DNA from: Bog-756 sp963699055
GTDB lineage: Bacteria > Actinomycetota > Acidimicrobiia > Acidimicrobiales > RAAP-2
DNA: 64,000 bases
Reading direction: 5' to 3'
Assembly: GCA_963699055.1 (NCBI GenBank)
Contig: CAVOTA010000001.1
Coordinates: 62,001 to 126,000, forward strand
Positions 1-7,680 of this stretch are shown here, one piece after another. Each line of letters starts with the position of its first letter. The first letter of the stretch is position 1. The notes beneath the pieces were generated by a model. That model made no database searches. It was not told the origin of the DNA and was given only the letters and a program-made list of their open reading frames with translations. Position numbers and translations under genes: made by a program.

Positions 1-2
1 CC

Positions 3-914
3 ACCGCCACCCTCGCCGTGTTCGGCTGCGGCCCCGACGAGCTGTCGCTGCTCTACGTGCTCGGCTACGCCCACGGCGGCGGTTCGATGTCGTCGCTCAT
101 CCGCACCGCCGGCGGTGCCCAGGAGCGCCGGTTCACGGGCGGCGCCCAGCAGATGGCGCTGCGCCTGGCCGACGGCCTCGGGGACCGGGTGGTGCTCGAC
201 GCCCCGGTGGTCGGCGTCGCCCACGGCCCTGACGGTGTGGTGGTGACCACCGGGCGCGGCGCCACCGGCGGCGGCCGGGCGCCGTGGCGGGTCTCGGCCC
301 GCCGGCTCGTGGTGGCCATGCCCCCGGCCGTCCAGGGCCGCATCGCCTTCGACCCCCCGCTGCCCGGGGTGCGCGACCAGCTGGCCCAGCGGTCCCCCAT
401 GGGTTCGGTCACCAAGGTCCACGCCGTCTACGACCGGCCGTTCTGGCGCGACGCCGGACTGTCGGGCCAGGTGGTGGCCGACGACGGGCTGCTGCGGGCC
501 ACCTTCGACGACTCGCCGGACGACGCCTCCCACGGGGTGCTGATGGGATTCATCGCCGGACCGGCCGACCGGCGGGCCGAGGCCGTCGGACCCGACGGTC
601 GTCGCCAGGGGTGCCTCGAGGAGCTGGCCCGGGCCTTCGGTCCCGAGGCGCTCCGGCCGGTCGAGGTGACCGAGCAGCGATGGTCCGCCGAGCCGTACTC
701 CCGGGGCGGACCGGTGGCGTGCCTGGGCCCGGGCGTCCTGACCGGCTGCGGTCCCAGCCTGCGGGATCCGGTGGGGCCGATCCACTGGGCCGGCACCGAG
801 ACGGCGTCGGTGTGGTCGGGCTACATCGAGGGCGCGCTGGAGTCCGGCGAGCGGGCCGCGGCCGAGGTGGCTGCCGCCCTGGGCGCGGCGCACCCGGTGG
901 GGACGGCGGGCTGA
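3..914 (+). CDS. Flavin amine oxidase, C-terminal part (5' end outside window)
   Basis: The frame is open to the left edge, so the N-terminal FAD-binding Rossmann half is missing and about 303 residues are visible. The C-terminal stretch WAGTETASVWSGYIEGA is the FAD-contacting signature of the monoamine oxidase family, which oxidises amines to aldehydes with release of hydrogen peroxide and ammonia. The substrate cannot be read from the sequence. It is followed after two bases by an SCP2-like gene and then an APC permease, which suggests uptake and oxidation of an amine. Family confident, substrate unknown. Confidence 0.88.
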   Translation, partial: TATLAVFGCGPDELSLLYVLGYAHGGGSMSSLIRTAGGAQERRFTGGAQQMALRLADGLGDRVVLDAPVVGVAHGPDGVVVTTGRGATGGGRAPWRVSARRLVVAMPPAVQGRIAFDPPLPGVRDQLAQRSPMGSVTKVHAVYDRPFWRDAGLSGQVVADDGLLRATFDDSPDDASHGVLMGFIAGPADRRAEAVGPDGRRQGCLEELARAFGPEALRPVEVTEQRWSAEPYSRGGPVACLGPGVLTGCGPSLRDPVGPIHWAGTETASVWSGYIEGALESGERAAAEVAAALGAAHPVGTAG

Positions 915-916
915 CG

Positions 917-1276
917 GTGGCCACCGCCGAGGAGGTGGCCGAGGCCTACGCCGACTGGCAGGTGCGCTGCAACGCCAACACCCGGCTGGCCCGGATGCTG
1001 CGGGGCTGGGACCGCACCGTCCACCTGGTGGCCACCGACTCCGGTGACGGCTTCACCATCGCCGTGACCGCCTCGGTGCTGTCCGACCTGCGCCACGGGC
1101 TCGTGGACCAGCCCGACCTGGTGGTGACGGCGACGAGCGAGGACTTCGCCGACCTGTTCTGGGGGGACCTCGACCCATCGGAGAAGTACCTGTCCGGCGA
1201 GATCGTCCTGGCCGGATCCTCCGAGGACGTCATGCGCCTCGACGCCATGTCGATGGTCGCCTTCCTCGACCGGTGA
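917..1276 (+). CDS. SCP2 sterol-binding-like domain protein
   Basis: A 119-residue single-domain protein. The pattern of an amphipathic N-terminal helix, beta strands around HLVATDSGDGFTIAV, and the late segment DPSEKYLSGEIVLAGSSED matches the SCP2 fold, in which a hydrophobic tunnel binds lipids. The GTG start lies two bases after the amine oxidase stop, so translation is probably coupled. No catalytic motif is visible. The lipid or hydrophobic ligand is unknown, and a role accessory to the neighbouring oxidase is only inferred from position. Confidence 0.72.
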   Translation: MATAEEVAEAYADWQVRCNANTRLARMLRGWDRTVHLVATDSGDGFTIAVTASVLSDLRHGLVDQPDLVVTATSEDFADLFWGDLDPSEKYLSGEIVLAGSSEDVMRLDAMSMVAFLDR

Positions 1277-1304
1277 CGGTGGCGTCCGCCGGACGGACGG
1301 ACCG

Positions 1305-2789
1305 GTGACCGCGGGCACGGCGCCGGTGGCCACCCTGCGGCGGGCCATGGGCCTGCGTACGGCCGTGTCGACCTCGACGGGTCTGGCCTTCGCCGCGCTC
1401 CAGTACCTGGCCGCCGCCGGCCTGGTGGCCTACGTGGCCGGGGACTCGGCGTGGATCTCGATCCTGGTGGCCGGACTGCTGGCCCTGGTGGCCTGGGCCT
1501 TCTTCGGCGAGCTGAACGGGATGTTCCCGACGGCCGCCGCCATCCGCCGGTACATGTCCGGCGCCATGGACGACCGGGTGGCCCTCACCATCACCTTCAC
1601 CTACCTCAGCACCATCGTCCTGGTGGTGGCGGCCGACGCCTTCATCGTGAGCGCCGCCCTCACCCACGTGCTCCACGCCCCCGTCTGGCTGACCGCGGTA
1701 TGGACCCTGGCCCTGCTGGCCGTCGCCGTCGCCTCCAACCTGCGGGGGGTGAAGGTGGCCGGCTGGCTCCAGGACGTCGCCACCACGGTGGTGCTGACCG
1801 CCACGCTCGTCGTGTCGGTGGTGGCGCTCGCCCGGTCGGGCACGCCGCTGCACACCCCGTTCCAGCCGCTCCACCACCACTCGGGGGCCGGGTTCGTCGA
1901 GTCGGTGGCGCTCGGGATCTTCCTCTACAGCGCCTTCGAGTGGGTCACCACCAACGCCGAGGAGGTGCGGGACCCGAAGCACATCCACCGGGCCATGCTG
2001 ATCGCCGTCGCCATCCTGTTCGCGGTGTGCGCGGCCATGACGACGGCGATGAGCCACGTCCTCACCCACGCCCAGCTGACGACGGCCTACCCCCAGCTCT
2101 CGCTGGGGGAGAAGGCCTTCGGGGCCGCCGGCATCTGGGTCATGGCCGCGGTGACCGCGGTGACCGCCCTCAACACCTTCAACGGCGGGTTCATCACCGC
2201 CTCGCGCTTCGTGTACGCCACCGCCCGGGAGGGCAGCCTGCCCCCGCTGCTGGCCCGGCTCAACGACCGCGCCGTCCCGTGGGTCCCGGTGGTGGTGCTC
2301 GGGGCGACCTCGTTCGCCGTCTCGGTGGTGGTCGAGGTGGTCGGTGGCTCGGGATGGCAGGTCCTGGTGGCCGTGGGCGCCGCCCTCGAGGCGATGATCT
2401 ACGCCGTCGCCGCCTTCTGCGTCCTGCGCCTGCGGGGCCGGGTCCCCGACCACCACCGCCCCTTCCGGATCCCGCTGGTGGGGGTGGTGGCCGTCGGGGG
2501 CCTCGTCGTGTTCTCCGTGCTCGCCGTGGTGGCCTCGGTCTCGGTCGACAACCGGTTCAGCCCGGTGCCGCTGGCCGTCATCGTGGTGATGGCCGCCGCC
2601 TCGGCCACCTACACGATCACCGTGGTGCCGAAGCTGCGGGCCGCCGAGGCCGCCCGCCGGGCGGCACGGCCGAGCCGCCGCCGCCCGGTTCGTGCCGACG
2701 GCACCGCACCCCCGGCCCCGACGGCCCCGGCGGGCCCGACGGTGGCGCCGTCCCCGGCCCCCGGAGCGTCCCCGCCGCCCGTACCGTAG
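1305..2789 (+). CDS. APC-family amino acid/amine permease
   Basis: A 494-residue integral membrane protein with about 12 hydrophobic segments between residues 20 and 445. The first segment (STGLAFAALQYLAAAGLVAY) and the ALNTFNGGFITASRFVYATAREGSLP region are typical of APC transporters, where the latter follows TM8. The last 50 residues are an Arg/Ala then Pro/Ala-rich cytoplasmic tail. The GTG at 1305 gives a normal N-terminus; ATG 1347 is an alternative. It lies 28 bases after the SCP2-like gene, in what looks like one unit with the amine oxidase, so an amine or amino acid substrate is likely. Confidence 0.85.
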   Translation: MTAGTAPVATLRRAMGLRTAVSTSTGLAFAALQYLAAAGLVAYVAGDSAWISILVAGLLALVAWAFFGELNGMFPTAAAIRRYMSGAMDDRVALTITFTYLSTIVLVVAADAFIVSAALTHVLHAPVWLTAVWTLALLAVAVASNLRGVKVAGWLQDVATTVVLTATLVVSVVALARSGTPLHTPFQPLHHHSGAGFVESVALGIFLYSAFEWVTTNAEEVRDPKHIHRAMLIAVAILFAVCAAMTTAMSHVLTHAQLTTAYPQLSLGEKAFGAAGIWVMAAVTAVTALNTFNGGFITASRFVYATAREGSLPPLLARLNDRAVPWVPVVVLGATSFAVSVVVEVVGGSGWQVLVAVGAALEAMIYAVAAFCVLRLRGRVPDHHRPFRIPLVGVVAVGGLVVFSVLAVVASVSVDNRFSPVPLAVIVVMAAASATYTITVVPKLRAAEAARRAARPSRRRPVRADGTAPPAPTAPAGPTVAPSPAPGASPPPVP

Positions 2790-2792
2790 GAT
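2787..2792 (+). promoter_or_regulatory. -10 hexamer TAGGAT of a leaderless promoter for the DtxR-like gene
   Basis: TAGGAT overlaps the permease stop codon and ends seven bases before the GTG at 2800. This TANNNT-N7-start arrangement is the known actinobacterial leaderless architecture, and it supports the GTG at 2800 over a longer upstream reading. Confidence 0.55.
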
Positions 2793-2799
2793 CCGGGGC

Positions 2800-3459
2800 G
2801 TGCTTGACCGCTTCCACCCGCCGGTCGAGGAGTACCTCGAGACGATCTTCGCCCTCGAGGAGGAGGGGATCCCGGTGATCCAGGCCCGCCTGGCCGAACG
2901 GTTGGGCAAGGCGGCGCCGTCGGTGTCGGAGATGCTCGACCGCCTCGAGGGCGACGGGCTGATCGTGCGGGCCGGTCGGCGGATCTCGATGACGCCGGCG
3001 GGCACGGCCCTGGCCGAGGGCGTCGTGCGCAAGCACCGCCTGGCCGAGCGCCTGCTGGTCGACATCATCGGACTCGACTGGGACAAGGCCCACATCGAGG
3101 CCGGCCGCTGGGAGCACGTCATCAGCGACGATGTCGAGGCACGCCTGGTCGTGCTCCTCGACCACCCGACGACGTGCCCCCACGGCAACCCGATCCCCGG
3201 GGTGACCCCCGACGGCATCGCCCAGCGCCGCCTGGCCGAGGCCCAGCCGGGCGAGCGGGTGCGACTCGTCCGGGTCACCGAGAGCGTGGAGCACGAGGCC
3301 GACTCGCTCACCTATCTGGGGGACCACGGCCTCACCCCGGGCACGACGGCGGTGGTCCAGTCCCGGGCGCCCGACGGCACGCTGACGCTCATCCTGGGCG
3401 ACGCCGCCATCGCACTGGGGCCGGCCATGACCGAGCGCATGTTCATCGCCACCGCCTGA
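2800..3459 (+). CDS. DtxR/IdeR-family metal-dependent transcriptional regulator
   Basis: 219 residues: winged helix (about 1-70), dimerisation and metal-binding domain (71-140), and a C-terminal FeoA/SH3-like domain (about 145-219). KHRLAERLL and RWEHVISDDVE align closely with DtxR. H79, E83, H98, E105 and H106 are present, but the DtxR ligands Met10 and Cys102 correspond to Glu11 and Gly102 here. Family members repress iron or manganese uptake when metal-loaded; loss of the two sulfur ligands hints at a metal other than iron, possibly manganese. It is transcribed from its own leaderless promoter. Confidence 0.92.
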   Translation: MLDRFHPPVEEYLETIFALEEEGIPVIQARLAERLGKAAPSVSEMLDRLEGDGLIVRAGRRISMTPAGTALAEGVVRKHRLAERLLVDIIGLDWDKAHIEAGRWEHVISDDVEARLVVLLDHPTTCPHGNPIPGVTPDGIAQRRLAEAQPGERVRLVRVTESVEHEADSLTYLGDHGLTPGTTAVVQSRAPDGTLTLILGDAAIALGPAMTERMFIATA

Positions 3460-3498
3460 CCGGGGTGCCCCACCGGGCGGGTGCCCGGCCGGGGGAGG

Positions 3499-3525
3499 TA
3501 AGCACTCACTAGGATGGAGTGCCAA
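3499..3525 (+). promoter_or_regulatory. CIRCE operator upstream of hrcA, with embedded -10 hexamer
   Basis: TAAGCACTC-N9-GAGTGCCAA matches the CIRCE consensus TTAGCACTC-N9-GAGTGCTAA at nearly every arm position. This is the binding site of HrcA. The spacer contains TAGGAT (3510-3515), a good -10 hexamer, so bound HrcA would cover the promoter core. It sits about 60 bases before hrcA and implies autoregulation of the hrcA-dnaJ operon. Confidence 0.9.
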
Positions 3526-3585
3526 CAGCGAACGGACCCCCGGCCGGGGCCCGGTCCCGCCGACCCCGACTCCAGGTGACCACGG

Positions 3586-4650
3586 ATGACCACCGCCGAC
3601 GAGCGAACCACTGAACCGACGGTCCCCGCCGACGGCGACCTCGACGCCCGCAAGGCGGCGATCCTCAACGCGGTCGTGACCGAGTACATCGGCTCGGCGC
3701 AGCCGGTCGGCTCCCAGCACGTGGTGGACGCCCCCGGGGTGAGCGTGTCCTCGGCCACCGTCCGGTCCGACATGGCCGCCCTCGAGCGCGACGGCTACCT
3801 GACCCAGCCCCACACCTCGGCCGGTCGGATCCCCACCGACAAGGGCTACCGCTTCTTCGTGGACCACCTCGGCGGCCCCGGCCCCCTCGGCCCGGACGGC
3901 CGCCAGCAGGTGCGCCAGTTCTTCGACCACGCCCACGGGGAGATCGAGGAGATGCTCGAGCGGACGTCGGGTCTGCTCGCCGACCTGACCGACTGCACGG
4001 CCATGGTGGTCGGCCCGTCCCACGAGCAGGCGGTGATCCGATCGGTGCAGCTGGTCGGGCTCGGGTACCGGCTCGCCCTGGTGGTAGTGGTGCTGGCCGA
4101 CGGGGCCGTGCGGAAGCTGACGATCGAGCTGCCCGACGACGCCGACGACGCCCTGGTGGCCGAGGCCGGCGGCCGCCTGACGGCCCACGCCCTCGGTTCC
4201 CCCCTGGCCCAGGTGACCCCGAACGCCGCCCCGAGCGGCAACGCCCTGGTCGACGCCGTCGTCGCCTCCGGGGTCGCCGCCCTGCACACCCTGGGCGAGG
4301 GCGACGGCCACGACCAGCTCTTCGTGGGCGGCTCGTCGCGCATGGCGGCCGCCTTCGATGCCGTCGACACCGTGCGCTCGGTCCTCACCATCCTGGAGCA
4401 GCAGCTGGTCGTGGTGTCGTTGCTGCGCGACATCCTCGACACCGGGCTCACCGTGGCCATCGGCACCGAGCACGGGGTCGAGCCCCTGGCCTCGTGCGCC
4501 ATCGTCGTCATGCCCATCTCGGTGGACGGCACCGAGGCGGGGACGATCGGCCTCCTCGGTCCCACCCGCATGAACTACCCGCTGGCCCTGGCCGCCGCCC
4601 GGGTGGTCGGCGACCGGCTCGGCGAGCGACTAGGGGAGTCCACCCGATGA
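3586..4650 (+). CDS. hrcA: Heat-inducible transcription repressor HrcA
   Basis: 354 residues, normal for the family. The N-terminal winged helix (about 20-100) contains the conserved region around SATVRSDMAALERDGYL and HTSAGRIPTDKGYR. The remainder is the GAF-like and inserted dimerisation domains, ending with PTRMNYPLALAAARVV. HrcA represses chaperone genes through CIRCE and is itself folded with GroEL in known systems. A CIRCE site lies directly upstream. Its ATG overlaps nothing, and its stop overlaps the dnaJ start by four bases. Confidence 0.97.
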   Translation: MTTADERTTEPTVPADGDLDARKAAILNAVVTEYIGSAQPVGSQHVVDAPGVSVSSATVRSDMAALERDGYLTQPHTSAGRIPTDKGYRFFVDHLGGPGPLGPDGRQQVRQFFDHAHGEIEEMLERTSGLLADLTDCTAMVVGPSHEQAVIRSVQLVGLGYRLALVVVVLADGAVRKLTIELPDDADDALVAEAGGRLTAHALGSPLAQVTPNAAPSGNALVDAVVASGVAALHTLGEGDGHDQLFVGGSSRMAAAFDAVDTVRSVLTILEQQLVVVSLLRDILDTGLTVAIGTEHGVEPLASCAIVVMPISVDGTEAGTIGLLGPTRMNYPLALAAARVVGDRLGERLGESTR

Positions 4651-5789
4651 CCGACACCGACCTCTACGAGCTCCTCGGGGTCCGGCGCGACGCCTCCGAC
4701 GAGGAGCTCAAGCGCGCCTACCGGGCCAAGGCCCGGGAGCACCATCCGGACGCCCGCCACGGCGACGACGACGCCGACGGCGAGCACTTCAAGGAGATCA
4801 GCCTGGCCTACGAGGTCCTGAGCGATCCCGAGCGCCGGGCCCGCTACGACCAGTTCGGCCCCGCCGGCGTCTTCGGCCAGGCCGGCGGCGGCCCGGGGCC
4901 GGGCGACCCGTTCGGCGCCGGTGGCCTCGGCGACCTGTTCGACGCCTTCTTCAACGGCATGGGCGGCGCCGCCGGCGGTCGCCGTCGGACCGGTCCGGTA
5001 CCCGGGCCCGATGCCGAGATGGTGGTCGAGCTGACCTTCCGCGAGGCCGTCTTCGGCGTGCAGCGCCAGGTGGAGGTCACCACCCCGGTCCACTGCGACA
5101 CGTGCGAGGGGAGCGGCGCCCGACCGGGCACCGCGGCGGTGCGCTGTCCCGAGTGCCAGGGAGCGGGCGAGCTGCGCCGGGTGCGCCAGTCCATCCTCGG
5201 CCAGGTGATCACCGCCGTACCGTGCAACCGGTGCCAGGGCACCGGCCAGTCCATCGACAGCCCGTGCGACGACTGCGGGGGCGACGGCCGCCGCAACGAG
5301 ACCCGCACCCTCACGGTCGACATCCCCGCCGGGGTCGACGACGGCTCGACGCTCCGGCTCGCCGGACACGGCCCGGCCGGGTTCCGGGGCGGTCCCAACG
5401 GCGCCCTGTTCGTGCACCTGGCCGTCACCCCCGACGAGGCGTTCCAGCGCTCGGGCGTGGACCTGCACGCCACCGTGCACGTGCCGGTGGCGCTGGCCGC
5501 CCTGGGCGGCAGCATCCCCTTCGACACCCTCGACGACACCCGCGACCTCACCATCGCCGTCGGGACGCAGAGCGGCACCGTGCTGACCCTCAAGGGACTC
5601 GGCGTGCCCCGCCTGCGTGGTCGTGGCCGCGGTGAGCTCTACGTGCACGTCCAGGTGGACACGCCCACCGACCTCGACGACCACCAGCGCGAGCTGCTGA
5701 CGGCGCTGGCCGCCGCCCGTGCGGAGGAGCTGGGGGAGGCCCCGCACGCCGAGGGCCTGTTCTCCAAGCTCCGCTCGGCCCTCAGCTGA
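4647..5789 (+). CDS. dnaJ: Chaperone protein DnaJ
   Basis: 380 residues with full type I architecture: J domain (about 5-70) with HPD at residues 33-35, a Gly/Phe-rich linker, four CXXCXGXG zinc repeats (CDTCEGSG, CPECQGAG, CNRCQGTG, CDDCGGDG), and C-terminal substrate-binding domains. It stimulates DnaK ATP hydrolysis and delivers unfolded clients. The ATG overlaps the hrcA stop in ATGA, so the two are co-translated and under CIRCE control. dnaK and grpE are not in this window, as is usual for a second, hrcA-linked dnaJ in actinobacteria. Confidence 0.97.
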   Translation: MTDTDLYELLGVRRDASDEELKRAYRAKAREHHPDARHGDDDADGEHFKEISLAYEVLSDPERRARYDQFGPAGVFGQAGGGPGPGDPFGAGGLGDLFDAFFNGMGGAAGGRRRTGPVPGPDAEMVVELTFREAVFGVQRQVEVTTPVHCDTCEGSGARPGTAAVRCPECQGAGELRRVRQSILGQVITAVPCNRCQGTGQSIDSPCDDCGGDGRRNETRTLTVDIPAGVDDGSTLRLAGHGPAGFRGGPNGALFVHLAVTPDEAFQRSGVDLHATVHVPVALAALGGSIPFDTLDDTRDLTIAVGTQSGTVLTLKGLGVPRLRGRGRGELYVHVQVDTPTDLDDHQRELLTALAAARAEELGEAPHAEGLFSKLRSALS

Positions 5790-5791
5790 CC

Positions 5792-6583
5792 GTGCCCCCC
5801 GGACGAGCGGGGGTCGACGGACCGGCACCCGCGCCGCGTGCCCCCGATCCCCTGCTCGTGGCCGCCGCCGCCCTGGTGTTCGTGGCCGACCCGGCCGCGC
5901 CGGTGGTCGAGGACGCCGACGTGCGCCATCTCCTCGACGTGCTCCGTCTCCGCCCCGGTGAGCCCGTCGTGGCCGCCGACGGTGCCGGCCGGTGGGTCCC
6001 GTGCCGGATCGCCGCGTCCGTCCCGGCGAAGGGGTCCCGCGGGGCCGACCCGACCGGTCTGCTGGTGCCCGACGGGCCGGCCGTGGCCGAGGAGCGCTTG
6101 CGACCCGAGGTCACGGTGGCGTTCGCCCCCACCAAGGGCGACCGCCCCGAGTGGGTGACCCAGAAGCTGACCGAGCTCGGGGTGGATCGGATCGTGCCCC
6201 TGCGCACCTCACGCTCGGTGGTCCGCTGGGAGGGCGAGCGGGCCGTCCGGTCGGTGGAACGGCTCCGCCGGGTGGCGAGGGAGGCGGCGTCCCAGTGCCG
6301 GCGGGCCCGGCTGCCCGAGATCGCCGACGTCTGCCGGCTGGAGGACCTGGCCGGCGTGGCCGGCGCCCCGGTGGCCCTGGCCGATGCCGGGGGAGCGGCC
6401 CCGGGCCTCGACCGGCCGGTGCTGGCCGTCGGTCCCGAGGGCGGGTGGGATCCGGCCGAGCGCGCCGGGTGGGGGGCGACCGTGGGCCTGGGCGCCACCG
6501 TGCTGCGGGCGGAGACGGCCGCCGTCACCGCCGGGGCACTCCTGTGTGCGCTGCGCAGTGGCGTGGTATTACCCCTTGCGTAA
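5792..6583 (+). CDS. rsmE: 16S rRNA m3U1498 methyltransferase RsmE
   Basis: 263 residues. An N-terminal PUA-like domain is followed by a SPOUT methyltransferase domain with the conserved knot segments GPEGG (around residue 212) and LRAETAA. It methylates N3 of U1498 in the 30S subunit using SAM. It starts with GTG two bases after the dnaJ stop, continuing the heat-shock operon, an arrangement (dnaJ-rsmE) common in bacteria. The first 25 residues are Pro/Ala-rich and could be trimmed if a later GTG is used. Confidence 0.93.
   Translation: MPPGRAGVDGPAPAPRAPDPLLVAAAALVFVADPAAPVVEDADVRHLLDVLRLRPGEPVVAADGAGRWVPCRIAASVPAKGSRGADPTGLLVPDGPAVAEERLRPEVTVAFAPTKGDRPEWVTQKLTELGVDRIVPLRTSRSVVRWEGERAVRSVERLRRVAREAASQCRRARLPEIADVCRLEDLAGVAGAPVALADAGGAAPGLDRPVLAVGPEGGWDPAERAGWGATVGLGATVLRAETAAVTAGALLCALRSGVVLPLA
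6569..6583. promoter_or_regulatory. Palindrome TTAC-N7-GTAA upstream of bldD (possible BldD site, weak)
   Basis: A TNAC/GTNA palindrome overlapping the rsmE stop, nested inside a wider inverted repeat (GCGTGG ... CCACGC). It resembles the half-sites of the Streptomyces BldD box, but its half-sites are two bases further apart than in that consensus. It is considered only together with the two better sites downstream. Confidence 0.3.
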
Positions 6584-6620
6584 CCACGCTCCGTGGTGAA
6601 AAATGGTCCTCTAGGGAAAA

Positions 6621-6635
6621 TCACACGGGGTGTGA
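6621..6635. promoter_or_regulatory. Perfect palindrome TCACAC-GGG-GTGTGA upstream of bldD (candidate BldD operator)
   Basis: Fifteen bases with exact 6-base arms. Its first 13 bases match 11 of 13 positions of the BldD box as I recall it, TNACNCWGNGTNA. TAGGGA at 6612-6617 could be an overlapping -10. In Streptomyces BldD represses its own promoter; the same is inferred here. Confidence 0.5.
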
Positions 6636-6652
6636 CGGGCTGTCGGCCCGCA

Positions 6653-6665
6653 TCACGCAGCGTGG
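6653..6665. promoter_or_regulatory. Near-consensus BldD box TCACGCAGCGTGG
   Basis: It matches 12 of 13 positions of TNACNCWGNGTNA, with only the last A replaced by G. It lies about 75 bases before the bldD start and 32 bases from the preceding palindrome, consistent with cooperative autorepression. Confidence 0.55.
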
Positions 6666-6741
6666 GACGAAAGCTCGACAGCGGGTCTGCAGTCCGGATC
6701 CGGGCTCGAGGGGCGCGATGTTGGGAGCGGAGGGCTTGACC

Positions 6742-7335
6742 ATGACGGTGACGGACAAGGCGGTCGTTGCAGTGGACGACGACGAGCAGGAAGAGGCGGC
6801 CAGGATCGCCTATGCCCGCGCCGTCGGGTCGCGGCTGCGGGCGATGCGCAAGCAGATGCGGCTGTCGCTCCAGGCGGTCGAGGCCATGTCGGACCAGGAG
6901 TTCAAGGCCTCCGTGCTCGGAGCCTACGAGCGGGGCGAGCGGGCGATCTCGGTGCCCCGGCTCCAGCGCCTGGCCAAGCTCTACGACGTGCCCGTCGACC
7001 AGCTGCTGCCCAACGACGACGCCACGCCGGGCGCCCGCTGGGGCGCCGCCGGGTCGTCGGACAACGGCTCGTCCAACGGCCGGAGCGCGGCCCTGGCGTC
7101 GGCGGTGCCGGACAAGGTGGCGATCGACCTGACCAAGCTCCACACGGTCAGCGGGCCCGAACGGGACCTGCTGCGCCGGTTCCTGAGCATGATCCAGGTC
7201 CACCGCCAGGACTTCAACGGCCGCATGATCACGATCCGGGCGGAGGACGTGCGGGCCATCGCCTGCCTGTTCGGGGTCACGCCGGACTCCATGGGCGCCC
7301 GTCTCGACGAGCTCGGACTGCTCGTCGCCGTCTGA
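6742..7335 (+). CDS. bldD: BldD-type transcriptional regulator with c-di-GMP-binding signature
   Basis: 197 residues: XRE-type HTH (about 24-90, with SVLGAYERGERAISVPRLQRL closely similar to BldD), a Gly/Ser/Asn-rich linker (97-122), and a C-terminal domain (about 125-197). The C-terminal domain carries RQDFNGRMITIRAED at residues 155-169, an exact RXD-X8-RXXD motif, which in Streptomyces BldD binds a c-di-GMP tetramer and drives dimerisation. ATG 6742 was chosen because GGAGG lies about eight bases upstream; in-frame ATG 6718 has no such site. Three BldD-box-like palindromes precede it. Confidence 0.92.
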   Translation: MTVTDKAVVAVDDDEQEEAARIAYARAVGSRLRAMRKQMRLSLQAVEAMSDQEFKASVLGAYERGERAISVPRLQRLAKLYDVPVDQLLPNDDATPGARWGAAGSSDNGSSNGRSAALASAVPDKVAIDLTKLHTVSGPERDLLRRFLSMIQVHRQDFNGRMITIRAEDVRAIACLFGVTPDSMGARLDELGLLVAV

Positions 7336-7670
7336 TGTCCGACACCCGCAGTGACGCCATCAGCTGGCTGAGCACCAAGGAGGCCGCCGAGCGCCTCGGC
7401 GTGACGCTGCGCAGCCTCTACCGGTTCATCGACGAGGGCGGGCTGGCCGCCTACAAGTTCGGACGGGTGATCCGGCTGAAGGAGACCGACGTCGACGCCT
7501 TCATCGAGTCGAGCCGGATCGTACCGGGCAGCCTCGAACACCTCTATCCCGAGGTGAAGGGCCCGACCCGCGTCGTGCACGGCAACGGTCACGCCCTCGC
7601 CAACGGGAACGGGAACGGCCACCCCAACGGCAACGGCGTCCACCGGGAGCCGATGGCGGCCGAGGGGTGA
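7335..7670 (+). CDS. Excisionase/MerR-type HTH DNA-binding protein (BldC-like)
   Basis: 111 residues. The N-terminal 60 residues form a winged HTH of the excisionase family (WLSTKEAAERLGVTLRSLYRF ... YKFGRVIRLKETDVDAFI). The C-terminus is a low-complexity Gly/Asn/His tail (about 82-104) encoded by repeated AACGGG units. BldC of Streptomyces has the same small HTH fold, but sequence identity by eye is modest, so no symbol is given. Its ATG overlaps the bldD stop by one base (TGATG), which makes a bldD-linked regulatory pair. Targets are unknown. Confidence 0.8.
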   Translation: MSDTRSDAISWLSTKEAAERLGVTLRSLYRFIDEGGLAAYKFGRVIRLKETDVDAFIESSRIVPGSLEHLYPEVKGPTRVVHGNGHALANGNGNGHPNGNGVHREPMAAEG

Positions 7671-7680
7671 CCGGGACCCG

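Noticed and set aside
1230..3311. 693-codon open frame on the minus strand opposite the permease and DtxR-like genes
   Set aside because: Composition is Gly/His/Arg-rich as expected for an antisense shadow in high-GC DNA; the plus-strand proteins are clear family members.
6557..6597. Hairpin after rsmE as an intrinsic terminator
   Set aside because: The stems are followed by A residues, not a T tract, on the plus strand; the palindromes fit operator sites upstream of bldD better.
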